Below, piece after piece: positions 22,416 through 32,385 of a stretch of 64,000 bases of DNA. The DNA comes from Rhodeus uyekii (Eukaryota > Chordata > Actinopteri > Cypriniformes > Acheilognathidae): assembly GCA_037043235.1 (NCBI GenBank), contig JAWRVZ010000103.1, forward strand, positions 187,501 through 251,500, in the 5' to 3' direction. Below the pieces are notes generated by a model. The model saw only the letters and a program-made list of their open reading frames with translations. It was not told the origin of the DNA and ran no database searches. The translations under genes and the position numbers were made by a program. Numbering within the stretch: the first letter of the stretch is position 1; each line of letters begins with the position of its first letter.

Positions 22416-22485
22416 TGATGAAACCGGCATTGAATCAGGGACCTTTAGATCTAGTCTAACAGTCTCCCAACTGAGCTATTTCAGC
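22416..22485 (-). pseudogene. tRNA-Phe pseudogene
   Basis: The minus strand reads GCTGAAATAGCTCAGTTGGG, then AGACTGTTAGACTAGATCTA, then AAGGTCCCTGATTCAATGCC. This follows vertebrate tRNA-Phe closely: acceptor, D-arm with box A, T-arm with box B. The anticodon loop has lost bases, so the GAA anticodon is gone, and the acceptor stem no longer closes. It could be the head of a SINE, but no body or tail is evident. Confidence 0.75.
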
Positions 22486-22639
22486 CCTATTTGTTGGAAG
22501 TTGGGTTCCAGAGAATGTATTTTTCTGTACTCATCTCCTGCGTTAAACAGAGTGCTTGTTACTCGCTTGTGTGCAAGTGATCATACATCTTGTCCTGCTG
22601 ATCTATAATGTTTGTTGTATCTTTTTGTTTTGTAATCTG

Positions 22640-22965
22640 TGAAGCTGTAGGGGGTGAGTGCCTTGTTTTGTTTAGTTTGTTTTGTTTTGTTTGTTTAGCA
22701 TCCGTATTCTCCTGTTTTAAAGCTAGTTTTTCTTGGAAAGTTTAGTTTCTATTATGTTTGTTGTTTTGGCACTTAGCTCACCCCTGAAGATTTTGCTTCT
22801 AAACTTCTTTTTCTTTGTTTTGGATTTATAATCACTGGTGTCTTTTCTTTGATAATGAATTCCAAGGACTGTTTCTCTAAATTCTTAGGCAACTAGTAAA
22901 TAATAATAAAAGAAATGGGTAAATGAGAAGTTTGGGTCGTGTCTATGTTACACCCTGACCTAGAC
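22640..22965 (+). repeat. Possible LTR remnant
   Basis: Starts near TGTAATCTGTGAAGCTGTAG and ends GTGTCTATGTTACA (TG...CA). It has a late A-rich AATAATAAAAGAAATGGG that could be a poly(A) region. No second copy or target duplication was found, so the boundaries are guesses. Confidence 0.3.
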
Positions 22966-23238
22966 CAGGGGGTGTAATACTACTAATACTCTAATGAGAG
23001 TTAGTTGACATGTAGTTGTAAGGTTACTTATAGGCAAAAAAGTGTTCAAAAGGGACTATAAAAATAAAGCGTTACCGAAATGTCTACTATACATAATACT
23101 ACAGATGGTTTTATGACTTAAACAGCCAGCCATACCTAGGATATTCGAATATTAATACTACATACAATTAAGACAAATTGTTTAACGTGAGTTCCCTGGT
23201 GTATATAAGAGCTGTTCGGCTAATGTGTGGTGTTAGGG

Positions 23239-23576
23239 CAGGGGTCGGCAACCCGCGGCTCCGGAGCTGCATGCGGCTCTTTTACCCCTGTGCTGTGGCT
23301 CTTTCATCCCCTGCACGTAAGTTGTAGCAGCGGTCCCGCTATCCGCGCAGGGTGTGCTATCGCTCTGCCCACGGAAGACGCGCTACGCGCCGCATGAGTC
23401 TATCGCTCCGCCCACGGAAGACGCGCTGCGCGCCCCCCCCCCCCCGCCCCGCCCCGCCCCGCCCCGAAGAATACTTCGCTTCATATATATATAACCTTAG
23501 ACTGCGGCTCCGGACATATTTGATTTTTTTGTTTGTTAAATATGGCTCTTTCAACATTAAAGGTTGCCGACCCCTG
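23239..23576. mobile_element. hAT-type MITE with perfect target duplication
   Basis: Terminal inverted repeats CAGGGGTCGGCAACC and GGTTGCCGACCCCTG bound 338 bp, flanked by identical TGTTAGGG (23,231-23,238 and 23,577-23,584). The interior repeats TGCGGCTC/TGGCTCTTT phrases and holds a C-rich run and a CCCCG run. No transposase. Ends and 8-bp duplication are typical of the hAT (Charlie) group. Confidence 0.95.
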
Positions 23577-23584
23577 TGTTAGGG

Positions 23585-24412
23585 AAAAAAGTCCTTTAAA
23601 TATGGATTCATCCAACCAATTCACAATAATTGACAGCAAATGACCCATAATACACCTCATTTTTTAAAATCCTATTTGGGATCCTATGACAAATCAGAGT
23701 CTTAAACAGTTTCTGAATTAGGTTGTTTTAGAGTGAGAAGCTGGTAAGATGAACAGAAAGACATTCATCTCATGTGACTAAGCTGAACTGCTAAATTGAT
23801 TCACAAAAGGCTAGCCATGTGTGAAGCTGAGCTATATTGCACGTGGAAGAGCAATGTAGGATACTGATTGAGTTGCCATATTGAGAGGAGTTTGGTTTGG
23901 TGGATTTACCCTTGTGCAATTTTAATGGAAAACAACAGGAACTCTTTTACATATTCTGAAGAAAACTCAGATTGTGACCTGATGACTTTCTCAGTATTTT
24001 CTAATATATTGTTAATGTGTTTCCAGGTATTTCTTTCTGTCTGGCTTGAAAAGAGTCCCTCTCATTTCTCTGTGATCTTCTGAGGCATAAAATGAGGCAC
24101 TTCATTATAAAAAGTGTGAGCATACATAAAAGGAAACATGAACATTTCCAGAATTTCCCTTATCAGAACCTGTGTAAATTTCCCTTTATAAATTCTAATG
24201 AGCTGAAGATTGTGTCTTGACCCCCACCCCATCTCTTTCCCAAAATAACCATATATGTGCATATTCTCATCCATGTAATGTTACAGTGTTTAATGGTAGC
24301 TGTGGCAAGCAGGGCAGCTGTGCCATAACTGATAATGAGCGTCACCTGCGAGCCTCACTGTGCCTTGTATCTCACGGAAGAGCAGAACCATTAAAGGAGG
24401 AACAACGTCGTT
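23585..24412. other. Non-coding DNA, no gene recognised
   Basis: No repeat copy, no coding frame with family character, and no RNA gene seen. Confidence 0.5.
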
Positions 24413-24592
24413 TTTACATTTGGCAGACACTTTTATTCAAAGTGACTCACATTGCATTCAAGATACCTTTATTTATATAGTCACTTATATAGATACACTT
24501 TTTACATTCTAATCAGTACTTGCTTTCCCTGGAAACCCATGACCTTTGGCATTGCAAGTGCCATGCTCTACTGATTGAGCTACAGGAAAGCG
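24413..24592 (-). mobile_element. tRNA-derived SINE
   Basis: The minus strand begins GCTTTCCTGTAGCTCAATCA with a box A-like core. About 40 bases on it has AAGGTCATGGGTTTCCAG as a decayed box B. The body ends GAATAAAAGTGTCTGCCAAA, a common 3' motif of fish short repeats. The internal pol III promoter defines the head; no target duplication was identified. Confidence 0.65.
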
Positions 24593-24673
24593 AGTGAAGG
24601 ACAAGAGAGGACCAGGCCTGGATTTACGTTGTTTTGTTTGTGTGTGTGTGTGGGTGGCAGTTGTTAGTGAGGG

Positions 24674-25052
24674 TGTCATGGTCTTGTCTTGTAGCATTTG
24701 TCATATCTGTTTCCCCCTTGTTTCTCTTTCAGGTCATTCACACCTTTTTAGCGTCTAATCATTACCCAAGTCTTGTCTGCTGTGTTAATCATGTGTTTGC
24801 CCATATATACCTGCCCATGCTCCCTTTGTCTTTGTGAGTCTTTGAATTGACATGAAGTTATGTTAGTTGCATGTCGGTGTGTGGATGTCTTCTGATGCCT
24901 TGCTTTGCCTCGTGTTATAGCATTTACCTTTCAGGTTTGCACCATTGAGTGCCTTTTCTGTTTGTTATCAAGTCTTTTGTTTCTCGTTTATTATTATGAA
25001 AGCATATTTTTGTTGAGAACCTCGTGCTCGTTGCCTGGATCTGCATCACACA
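24674..25052 (+). repeat. Solo-LTR-like sequence
   Basis: Starts TGTCATGGTCTTGTCTTG, has a TATA-like CCATATATACCTGCCC in the middle, and ends CGTGCTCGTTGCCTGGATCT followed by GCATCACA. This layout is typical of fish Ty3/Gypsy LTRs. Five-base duplications were not found, so the ends may be eroded. Confidence 0.5.
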
Positions 25053-25110
25053 CCCTCGCTACTCGTGAAAGAGGGGCTGCCGCAATTACTTTTATTTTGT
25101 TGTTTTTATG

Positions 25111-25261
25111 ATGTTTTATTAACAAAGTTCGGGAGGAGCACGTTCAAAGGATTAACACAATCAACTCGTCATCAGCAATTACACCTCATCCTATCAGCAT
25201 GAGAGGAAAAATGTGTATATATACAGTCATGTTCGACTCACCTACACCTCTTGACGGTTTA
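25111..25261 (+). repeat. Split direct repeat A1
   Basis: 151 bp, repeated at 31,459-31,605 with few differences (AAAGTTCGGGAGGAGCACG versus AAAGTCCGGGAGGAGCACG). It marks the 5' end of the Ngaro-type element. Confidence 0.88.
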
Positions 25262-27440
25262 CGGCAGCTGGACAGTTTACGACATACGGCTCCACCTTCC
25301 GGTCGCGATACAGCCGGATTCGAGCTCTACACGTTAGATGGATTTTCTACAAAAAACTCCGGACTCAGGAGCGATTCTCATCCGTCTAAACACCATGCTG
25401 ACTATATCATATCACCCTCAGCATTTCATCACAGGTGCCAGACCAAACAAACGGATCCTGAGCAACAAACAAGCAAATAAGACGCGAGGCCTGTTCTCGC
25501 CACTGCAAGCGAAACATCCGCATTCAGATAAAGTTGGTTGAGCAGCAAGCTCGACTCTCGGGCAATGCCGCCCTCTTCCCGCAAGGAACGGGCTTTCCAC
25601 CAGCGTCAGGCCGCCGCCGCGAGCCTTCAGCAGACCGCGCTGCAGTTTCAGCTCACACTCTCTCTGTCCGTCAGCTCACACAAACAAGAGCAGCTGTAAT
25701 CCTCCCGGCGCTTTGATTTCAGCAACGCTAAATCACGAGCAGTTTGTGCCATCTTGATGCTACTGTTTCGGGGAATCCATGTCTGAAATGTGATTGTTTT
25801 AAACTAACGCGCTACCAGCTCAAGCAGTAATGCACACAGAAGTCAGATCGCGTGCAGTACAGCCCGATCGCACGCGCTTTCAGATCGCGCTCATTACAGT
25901 CTGATCGCGCGCTCTGCCGCCCACACAAGAATCAAGAACTAATTGCCAACACTGCCTTGATGATTCAACTTAACCAGCTATTAACTGGACCCACTGGAAA
26001 ATAAACCATATGCACTTCTTATTTCAAAGTAATTCACTGCCTTCACTGTCCTCAATCCTTAAGTCTATGATAGGCTAAGTCTTATAATTCTATGATACTT
26101 GGATGATCCCCTGCTTGGGGTTTATTCAAAGCCAATAAATTTGTGAACTTTCATCAATTTTGACATTCCGAATTCCAACAGGTTAGTAAGTTTGTTTAGT
26201 CATTAAATATGCAACATGCATCTGATATAAATTAAACGCCCCTGTCAATTTTATAATTGAAAAGTTATTTACTTATGGAAATCAGCGTATTTTACAAACC
26301 ATAGTGGTGTTTTGTTATTACTTGCGTATATATTTAGATGTCTGTAAATAATCTTCAAGAGATTGAAAACACTGAATAACAACAAGTGTTGATAGCTTTC
26401 TCTGGCTCAGCACCAGCCAAGGTGTTGGAATTTAGCAGGCGATCATGTGATGCCCCGCCTTATCGGCAAAATGTCCAAGATTGAGATGTACCTGTTTGAT
26501 GATGAAAACTTCCTCTCTCAAGTTCCTTCGCCGTATCCCACTGATGAAAGGAGCTCCTAAGCTCAACAAAACACTGCAACTGAGCTTCCAACATCACCAC
26601 GCGGTCATCGCACCCTATGACGCCGAGGCTTACACTCATCTCCACCATCAAGACATCCGCCATCTTCTTACTCAACTTCCTACGACACCACAGCACTTGC
26701 ATCAATAGTGAAAGGAGAACGACCAAAGCAAAACTAACTAGAATACAGGTCTCGCTCCAGTCAGCTGTACCATCTCCAAATCCACTCCACCTTCAAAATG
26801 CCTCAAACCTTCGCTCCCTAAATCTTCACCTCTCTCCCTTGCAAGACCAGATCTTCAAGCATTAAGTTGCAGCAGCAGCAGCACACTGCAGTTTCCCAGC
26901 ACTGCACCTCACATGCCAGCCTTTAGTGACACACGCCGCCCTCCAAGCGTGAGCTTGCCTCCACCAGCGCTGCAGGCTCAGCACAGATGCACGTACCTAA
27001 CCTTTCCCTTATTTTTGACCTGCAGCCCTACCATCCGGTTCTAGCGTGAGGCTGCCTCCTCTAGCGGCGCAGGCCGAGACACTATTTCATCTTCCCTTTC
27101 TACCCCTTCTGTCTCTCTCCAGGTGTCAACCCAAGCGTGAGGTTGCCTCCGCAAGTTGCTTCGGTCCTGGCCTTTTTTCCACCTAATTCTCTCCACCATG
27201 CTAAATCTCCTTTCATCCTGTTCTCTGCAATGCTCATGCCATTCCACAAACACTCCTGCTTGGAACCACCCTTGTCACCAACAACAGTAAAACACAAATC
27301 CTCACTGAAGTTAAGGCTGTTGCCACCAGAGGCGGACCCATTCCCAACCAGTATATCAATATTCAGAGTTGATATTTCTCAACACCTTTAAATTTCCATT
27401 TTTCAAGCCTTTTTCTCTTCAAACCACTCATTTGGAAGAT
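25262..27440 (+). other. 5' interior of the Ngaro-type element, possible gag, unrecognised
   Basis: Broken frames only. The stretch 26,480-26,870 has Ser/His/Pro-rich frames, and phrases like GCGTGAGGTTGCCTCC recur near 26,948, 27,043 and 27,137, a loose local repeat. At 25,846-25,915 a roughly 30-base unit with GATCGCG cores occurs three times. A gag would be expected here, but no zinc knuckle is visible. I do not assign a function. Confidence 0.35.
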
Positions 27441-27447
27441 TACATGT

Positions 27448-28010
27448 GGAGTGGAAGAGTTCAAGACTTTCCACTCCACATATAATCTGCTTCACATTGT
27501 CTCTATCCACCACCACCGATTCGTATTGCATTTCAACAACACCAAGAACGTCCAAGCCAGCTTCACCATGGGTTACCTAGGTGAAATCTACTTCCCTTTG
27601 CTGAAATTTAATCCTCTGCTCATCAGAGGTATCCCAAGAACTCAACATACCAGCTCAGTAACCAGACAACCAATTACGTTGGAAATCCGTATCCCCACTC
27701 TCCGCCAAGGATTCCACCCAAATGTTGTCCGACCACTCAATGCCATGATCGAGCCATATTGGTTTCAGTTTCCTCAGATTCTATCACATCCAACCTTAAT
27801 CCAAATCTATCTATATACTGACCCGTCAGCGCTGCATGACGAAAGTAAGGTAAACCAAACCATAAAGGCCTTTAACTTCCACGAACAACAACAATCCCTC
27901 GTAGCCTACCTTCATTTAAGAGATCAGGCCAAACTCACATCCGACCCACACGACTTCAATCACCCCATCACATGTTTTGTTCTAAAACTAACAGATCCAA
28001 GCACTGGGCC
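27448..28010 (+). pseudogene. Tyrosine recombinase fragment, copy a (Ngaro-type element)
   Basis: The open frame 27,451-28,293 starts EEFKTFHSTYNL and continues with a core-binding-like domain: ASFTMGYLGEIYF, PLLIRGIPRTQHTSSVTRQP, ITLEI...TLRQGFHPNVVRPL, and later QSLVAYLHLRDQAKL. The order matches copies b and c, and the recombinase layout I know from fish YR elements. The first catalytic arginine region and the strand after it are scrambled, and the H-x-x-R/Tyr part is absent. After about 28,010 the frame runs into Ala/Pro-rich minisatellite sequence. It is probably the N-terminal two thirds of the original gene. Confidence 0.6.
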
Positions 28011-28299
28011 GCAGGTCATCGGAAGCCAAGAGATACATTCAATCAGTCCAGAAATGGCTTTCACTGCCACAGAGACAGAAGATGAGGAAAGAGACAATCT
28101 CCATCATCCAACACGTGATAAGTTTCCAGAGGAAGTTCTCTACTACCGCAGCAGCGATGCACCTCCACTCCCTCATGAGCTCGGTTCAAATGGAAATTAT
28201 TCCACTGCCACCTCCATTGCTACAGCAATGATGTTCCCCGACACTCCTGCAGGAGTTAGCCAAGGGGAAATTATCCCACTGCAGCAGCAGTGAAGCTAT

Positions 28300-28790
28300 C
28301 CCCATACTGGCTTTTCGGTTCCCTCAGATGCTCATAACTCACCATCACATCCAGCTTTAACCCAAAATTACATCCTTCTAATTCCGACTTGTCAGTGCTG
28401 GACGACAAAACCATTTCATACTTCATCAAATGAAGAAGCACCATTTCACCTACATCTCTAATCTTCCATCACCAATCCAACCATATCAAATCCTCCTAGC
28501 CTACCTCCATTTCAGAAACTCGCAAGCTAAACTCCCATTCGACCCACTCTCCATAGACGATTCCAACCCATTACACGTTTTGGTTCCAAACTTCTTAAAG
28601 CTATGCTACTCCAAACTGGATTCTCAACATACCATTTATCCAGCCATTCATTTCGCATAGGCGCAGCAACCACGACTGCACAAAAGGCCTTTCCCAACAG
28701 CAAATACAAGCATTGCGCTGCTGGTCTTCAGAAGCTTTCAAGAGCCACATCAAACAAGCTCTTCAAACTCTGTTAAGCATCAGCTCCTCC
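28300..28790 (+). pseudogene. Tyrosine recombinase fragment, copy b
   Basis: Frames around 28,430-28,660 read HFTYISNLPSPIQPYQILLA, then YLHFRNSQAKLPFDPLSIDD. The next frame carries SSHSFRIGAATT, the H-x-x-R catalytic box, followed by a degraded WSSEAFKSHIKQALQTLLS, in which the tyrosine position reads His. Upstream, GFSVPSDAHNSPSHPALTQ is a frame-shifted form of the GFLRCSELT box. The fragment is bounded on both sides by the GCCGCAGCAGTGACGCTCCC-type repeat. It is non-functional because of frame breaks and the altered tyrosine. Confidence 0.75.
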
Positions 28791-28984
28791 CCACTTACAA
28801 CTTCATGGCAACTGCTTTCCATTGTCACAGAAGTGACGCTCCCGCAGGAGCCAGGTCTCTCAATCCTCCACTGCCGCAGCAGCAATGCTCAGCCAGTTCT
28901 CGCTAATTATCCACTGCCTCAGCAGTGACGCTCCCGCAGGAGCAAGGCCTCTCGAATTATCCACTGCCGCAGAAGTGACACTAT

Positions 28985-29595
28985 GTTCATCATGGGCTTT
29001 CGGATTCCTCAGATGCTCAGAACTCACCGTCACATCCAGCTTTAACCCAGGAACAAGTACATTTTAAGTACATCCTACAATTTCTGACTTGCCAATACTG
29101 GACGAAGAAACCATCTCTTTTTTTGGTAAAGATAAAATCTCATCTATTTTCATCAAACAAAGCAAGACCAACCTAACAAGAAAAGGCCACTTCATCTACA
29201 TCTTCAATCTTCCATCAACCTAACAAGAAAAGACCACTTCATCTACATCTTCAATCTTCCATCACCAATCCAGCCATATCAAACCCTCTCAGCCTACCTC
29301 CATTTCAGAAACTCGCAGGTCAAACTACCATCTGACCCAATCTTCATAGATGATTCCAACCACCCCATCTCACATTTCTGGTTCCAAATACACCTTAAAG
29401 CTACGCTACTCCATGCTGGCTTCCCAACAGACCAATTTTCCAGCCACTCTTTCTGCATAGGAGCAGCAACCACCCAACAGGCCTTTCCCAACAGCAGATA
29501 CAAGCACTGGGCCGCTGGTCTTCAGAAGCTCAAGAGCTACATCCGATCAGACAGATCAAACATCAAACAAGCCCTACAAACTCTCATCAGTTAAT
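28985..29595 (+). pseudogene. Tyrosine recombinase fragment, copy c
   Basis: Starts with the first catalytic box (WAFGFLRCSELTVTSSFNPG), continues SNLPSPIQPYQTLSAYLHFR and SQVKLPSDPIFIDDSNHPI in shifted frames, then SSHSFCIGAATT (catalytic Arg replaced by Cys) and WAAGLQKLKSYIRSDRSNIK, where the YIR tyrosine is kept. A 40-base segment is duplicated near 29,185-29,245 (CCAACCTAACAAGAAAAG twice). It overlaps copy b in the part of the protein represented, so the locus holds tandem pieces of one gene rather than one interrupted gene. Confidence 0.78.
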
Positions 29596-29639
29596 ATCTG
29601 TTCCTTTCCACATACTATCTTCACAGCCACAGCTTTCCA

Positions 29640-30170
29640 CTGCCGCAGTAGTGCTGCTCCAAAAGGAACCCAGCCCTGGAAACCCCTCCATTGCCGCAGC
29701 AATGATGTTCCCCCACACTCCCGCAGGAGTCAGCCTAAGGGGAAATTACTCCACTGCCACAGCAGTGAGGCTCCCGCAGGAGCTCAGTTACGAACTCTCT
29801 TCCATTGCCGCAGCAATGATGTTCCACCACACTCCCGCAGGAGTCAGCCTAAGTGGAAATTACTCCACTGCCGCAGCAGTAAGGCTCCCGCAGGAGCTCC
29901 GTTCCGAACTTCCTTCCATTGGCGCAGCAATGATGTTCCCCCACACTCCCGCAGGAGTCAGCTAAGGGGAAATTACTCCACTGCCGCAGCAGTGAGGCTC
30001 CCGCAGGAGCTCAGTTCCGAACTTCCTTCCATTGGCGTAGCAATGATGTTCCCCCACACTCCCGCAGAAGTCAGCTAAGGGGGAAATTACTCCACTGCCG
30101 CAGCAGTGAGGCTCCCGCAGGAGCTCCGTTCCGAACTTGCTTCCGTTGCCGCAGCAATAATACATTAATA
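29640..30170 (+). repeat. 114-bp minisatellite between recombinase remnants
   Basis: CCATTGCCGCAGC-type starts recur at 29,688, 29,802, 29,916, 30,029 and 30,143, a step of 113-114 bases. The unit is a multiple of three and reads in frame as a 38-residue repeat (IAAAMMFPHTPAGVSL). Single diverged units occur at 28,150-28,300, 28,800-28,980 and 30,660-30,960. Confidence 0.9.
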
Positions 30171-30257
30171 CCGTTGCCGCAGCAATAATACATTAATACT
30201 GCAGCAATAATACATCCGTTGCCGCAGTTGATACATTTGCTGTATCAACTCCCAAAC

Positions 30258-30664
30258 TGTTATGCTGCAGCTTTGGCAGTGAGGAGGTGTGTTTAAACCC
30301 CTCCCCCCGTCAACAATCTTGCGCGGACCCATCATCCATCTAAGAGCAAAGACTTCGGCCTAGAAACTTTGTAGCTGAGGTCTAACAACCCTATATACAC
30401 AAGACTGCTTATATAGAAGTTGGAGAAGAACCCACCTCTCGCTTAGAATGCCTTCGAGTGGAGCTCAAGCAAGTGGACACCTCCCCACTATATATAACTC
30501 TCATATCGAGAGGGGCTTGACCAAGTCGAGCTCAAGAGTTAAGAGTCTTAATGTAATGACTCTGTCTACACTCAGGGCTGCACACAAGGGGGGCTCAAGG
30601 GGCTCAAGTGCTATTTAGGTACTCAAGGGGAGCAGAGGCTTCACCAAAAAAGACACATTCTCAT
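30258..30664. repeat. Shared 400-bp segment R1, copy 1
   Basis: Nearly the same as 49,210-49,615 (CTGCAGCTTTGGCAGTGAGG, AACAATCTTGCGCGGACCC, GAACCCACCTCTCGCTTAGA). Here it is embedded in the minisatellite of the Ngaro-type element, with a sharp right edge at CACATTCTCATA. No inverted termini or target duplication was found. Confidence 0.88.
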
Positions 30665-31338
30665 AGGAGTCAGCCTAAGGGGAAACTACTCCACTGCCGC
30701 AGGAGCTCAGTATTGAATTTGCCTCCATTGTCGCAACAGTGATGCTCCCGCAGGAGCCAGTTCTCTCGAATTCTCCACCGCTGCAGCAGTGATGCACCTC
30801 CACGCTCCGTCAGGAGCTCAGTTCAATGGAAATTCCACTGCCGCAGCAGTGACACTCTCACTGGAGCCAGTTCTCTCGAATTTCTTCACTGCCGCAGCAG
30901 TGACACTCCTGCAGGAGCTCAGCTACATGGGTGACTTGCCTTCATGCTCCCACGGGAGTCCAGTCCTTGGAAATTGACCTCCATCATCACAGCCTCCTTG
31001 CTTTCGCCAGCAGTTCAGTGTCTCCTGAAAGGTTCCATTTGCTGCGGCTGTGATGTGCCTTCCTGCGCTCGCAGCGGCCCAGAGGAACCAGGTTTTCACC
31101 CAACTCGCCTTCTCACAACAAGCACATCTCCAATGCTAAAAAAATACCATCTCCTTCGGACCTCAAGCCTTCTACATCCAATCACCAGTGATACTCATCT
31201 TCCGAACACAAACACCAAACTTCCTTACTGAAGAGACAAGAAGCCCTCCCGAACTCGGGACTAAATCAGCTTTCACCTCGCAATTTTTGGGGGTCATCAG
31301 CATCTTCCTAGCGGCTGTCCGACTTGGTTGCAATTTTT

Positions 31339-31458
31339 GGGGGAGTGCTCCAGGTTCGGGCTAAATACCAAGCTCGGAGCCCTCTCCTCGAACAGCACGC
31401 CAAATACACTTACCATTTACTGCTCCTGAATCATTTGTAAGTGTGAACTTGTGAAATT
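31339..31458 (+). repeat. Split direct repeat B1
   Basis: Matches 31,644-31,760 from GGGGAGTGCTCCAGGTTC to GTAAGTGTGAACT. Confidence 0.85.
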
Positions 31459-31605
31459 ATGTTTTATTAACAAAGTCCGGGAGGAGCACGTTCAAAGGAT
31501 TAACGCAATCAACTCGTCATCAGCAATTACACCTCATCCTATCAACATGAGAGGAAATATGTATATATAGTCATGTTCGACTCACCTACACCTCTTGACG
31601 ATTTA
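31459..31605 (+). repeat. Split direct repeat A2
   Basis: Second copy of A1 (25,111-25,261), lying between B1 and B2 as in Ngaro elements. Confidence 0.88.
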
Positions 31606-31643
31606 CCCCTCTTCACACTTAAACATTCCTATCAAAAACACGA

Positions 31644-31760
31644 GGGGAGTGCTCCAGGTTCGGGCTAAATACCAAGCTCAGAGCCCTCTCCTTGGACAGC
31701 ACGCCAAATACGCTTACCATTTACTGCTCCTGAATCATTTGTAAGTGTGAACTCATGAAA
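31644..31760 (+). repeat. Split direct repeat B2
   Basis: Second copy of B1; marks the 3' end of the Ngaro-type element. Confidence 0.85.
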
Positions 31761-31895
31761 GTTTTATTATTAATGAGTTTTAGTGTAAATACAACTGTCT
31801 GATATCACTGGCAGGGCATTTTAAAAATAAAATATGTAAATCTTATCGCTTTGTTTAAAACCCCCAACATATGTGTATAATGTTTATACATCAGG

Positions 31896-32309
31896 TGTCA
31901 CGATTCATGAATTCATTGTCTCCTAATTACTGCCTGTGTGTGTATGTGAGTGTGTGGGAGGCGTGGTCGCTGATCACCCACTCAGCTCATCAACCATCTC
32001 ACCTGTTTCTCATCTGCTTGCCTATTTAGTTCCCCTCCACCATCACCACGTTGCAGTGTTCTTGTTCCCCATGTGTGCCCGTGCAGTCCTCCATTGGTTT
32101 CGTATCTCCGTGTTCCTCGTGTCTGTGATCCTGTGTTCCCGCTTTCCGTCGTCACGTTCACCACCACCCGTCTGGACTTCACACATCACTTCTCTCCGGA
32201 ACCCATTGAGTCCCTGCGCTGTTGCCAGCCGGTCCCGGACTTCCTTCATCTTTTCTCACAAATAAATGTTACACTCGCAATTGAATCTGCCTCAGTCTCG
32301 TGCCTGACA
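31896..32309 (+). repeat. 5' LTR of the Gypsy element
   Basis: Begins TGTCACGATTCATGAATTC and ends CTCGTGCCTGACA. TATTTAG at 32,023-32,029 is the best TATA candidate, and AATAAA at 32,261-32,266 the poly(A) signal. The sequence just inside (GAAGAACACTGCC) should be the primer site; I do not recognise the tRNA. Confidence 0.93.
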
Positions 32310-32385
32310 GAAGAACACTGCCTGTTTTCATGGATTCAGCGAGTAACCCCGGCTGGCAGGATTTCGTCGCCAACAACATGGCGCC

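Larger units (their letters stand above)
25111..31760 (+). mobile_element. Ngaro-type tyrosine-recombinase element with split direct repeats
   Basis: Four terminal blocks follow the order A1 - interior - B1 - A2 - B2: A1 25,111-25,261, B1 31,339-31,458, A2 31,459-31,605, B2 31,644-31,760. A1 and A2 share ATGTTTTATTAACAAAG and CACCTCTTGACG. B1 and B2 share GGGGAGTGCTCCAGGTTCGG and CAGCACGCCAAATAC. This split direct repeat arrangement is the signature of Ngaro elements of the DIRS superfamily. The interior has three tyrosine-recombinase segments, but no RT that I can find. A shared repeat (30,258-30,664) and a minisatellite lie inside. Without RT it could instead be a Crypton-like derivative. 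Confidence 0.7.

Noticed and set aside
29640..30170. CRISPR array
   Set aside because: Units are tandem without unique spacers and lie in eukaryotic transposon DNA.
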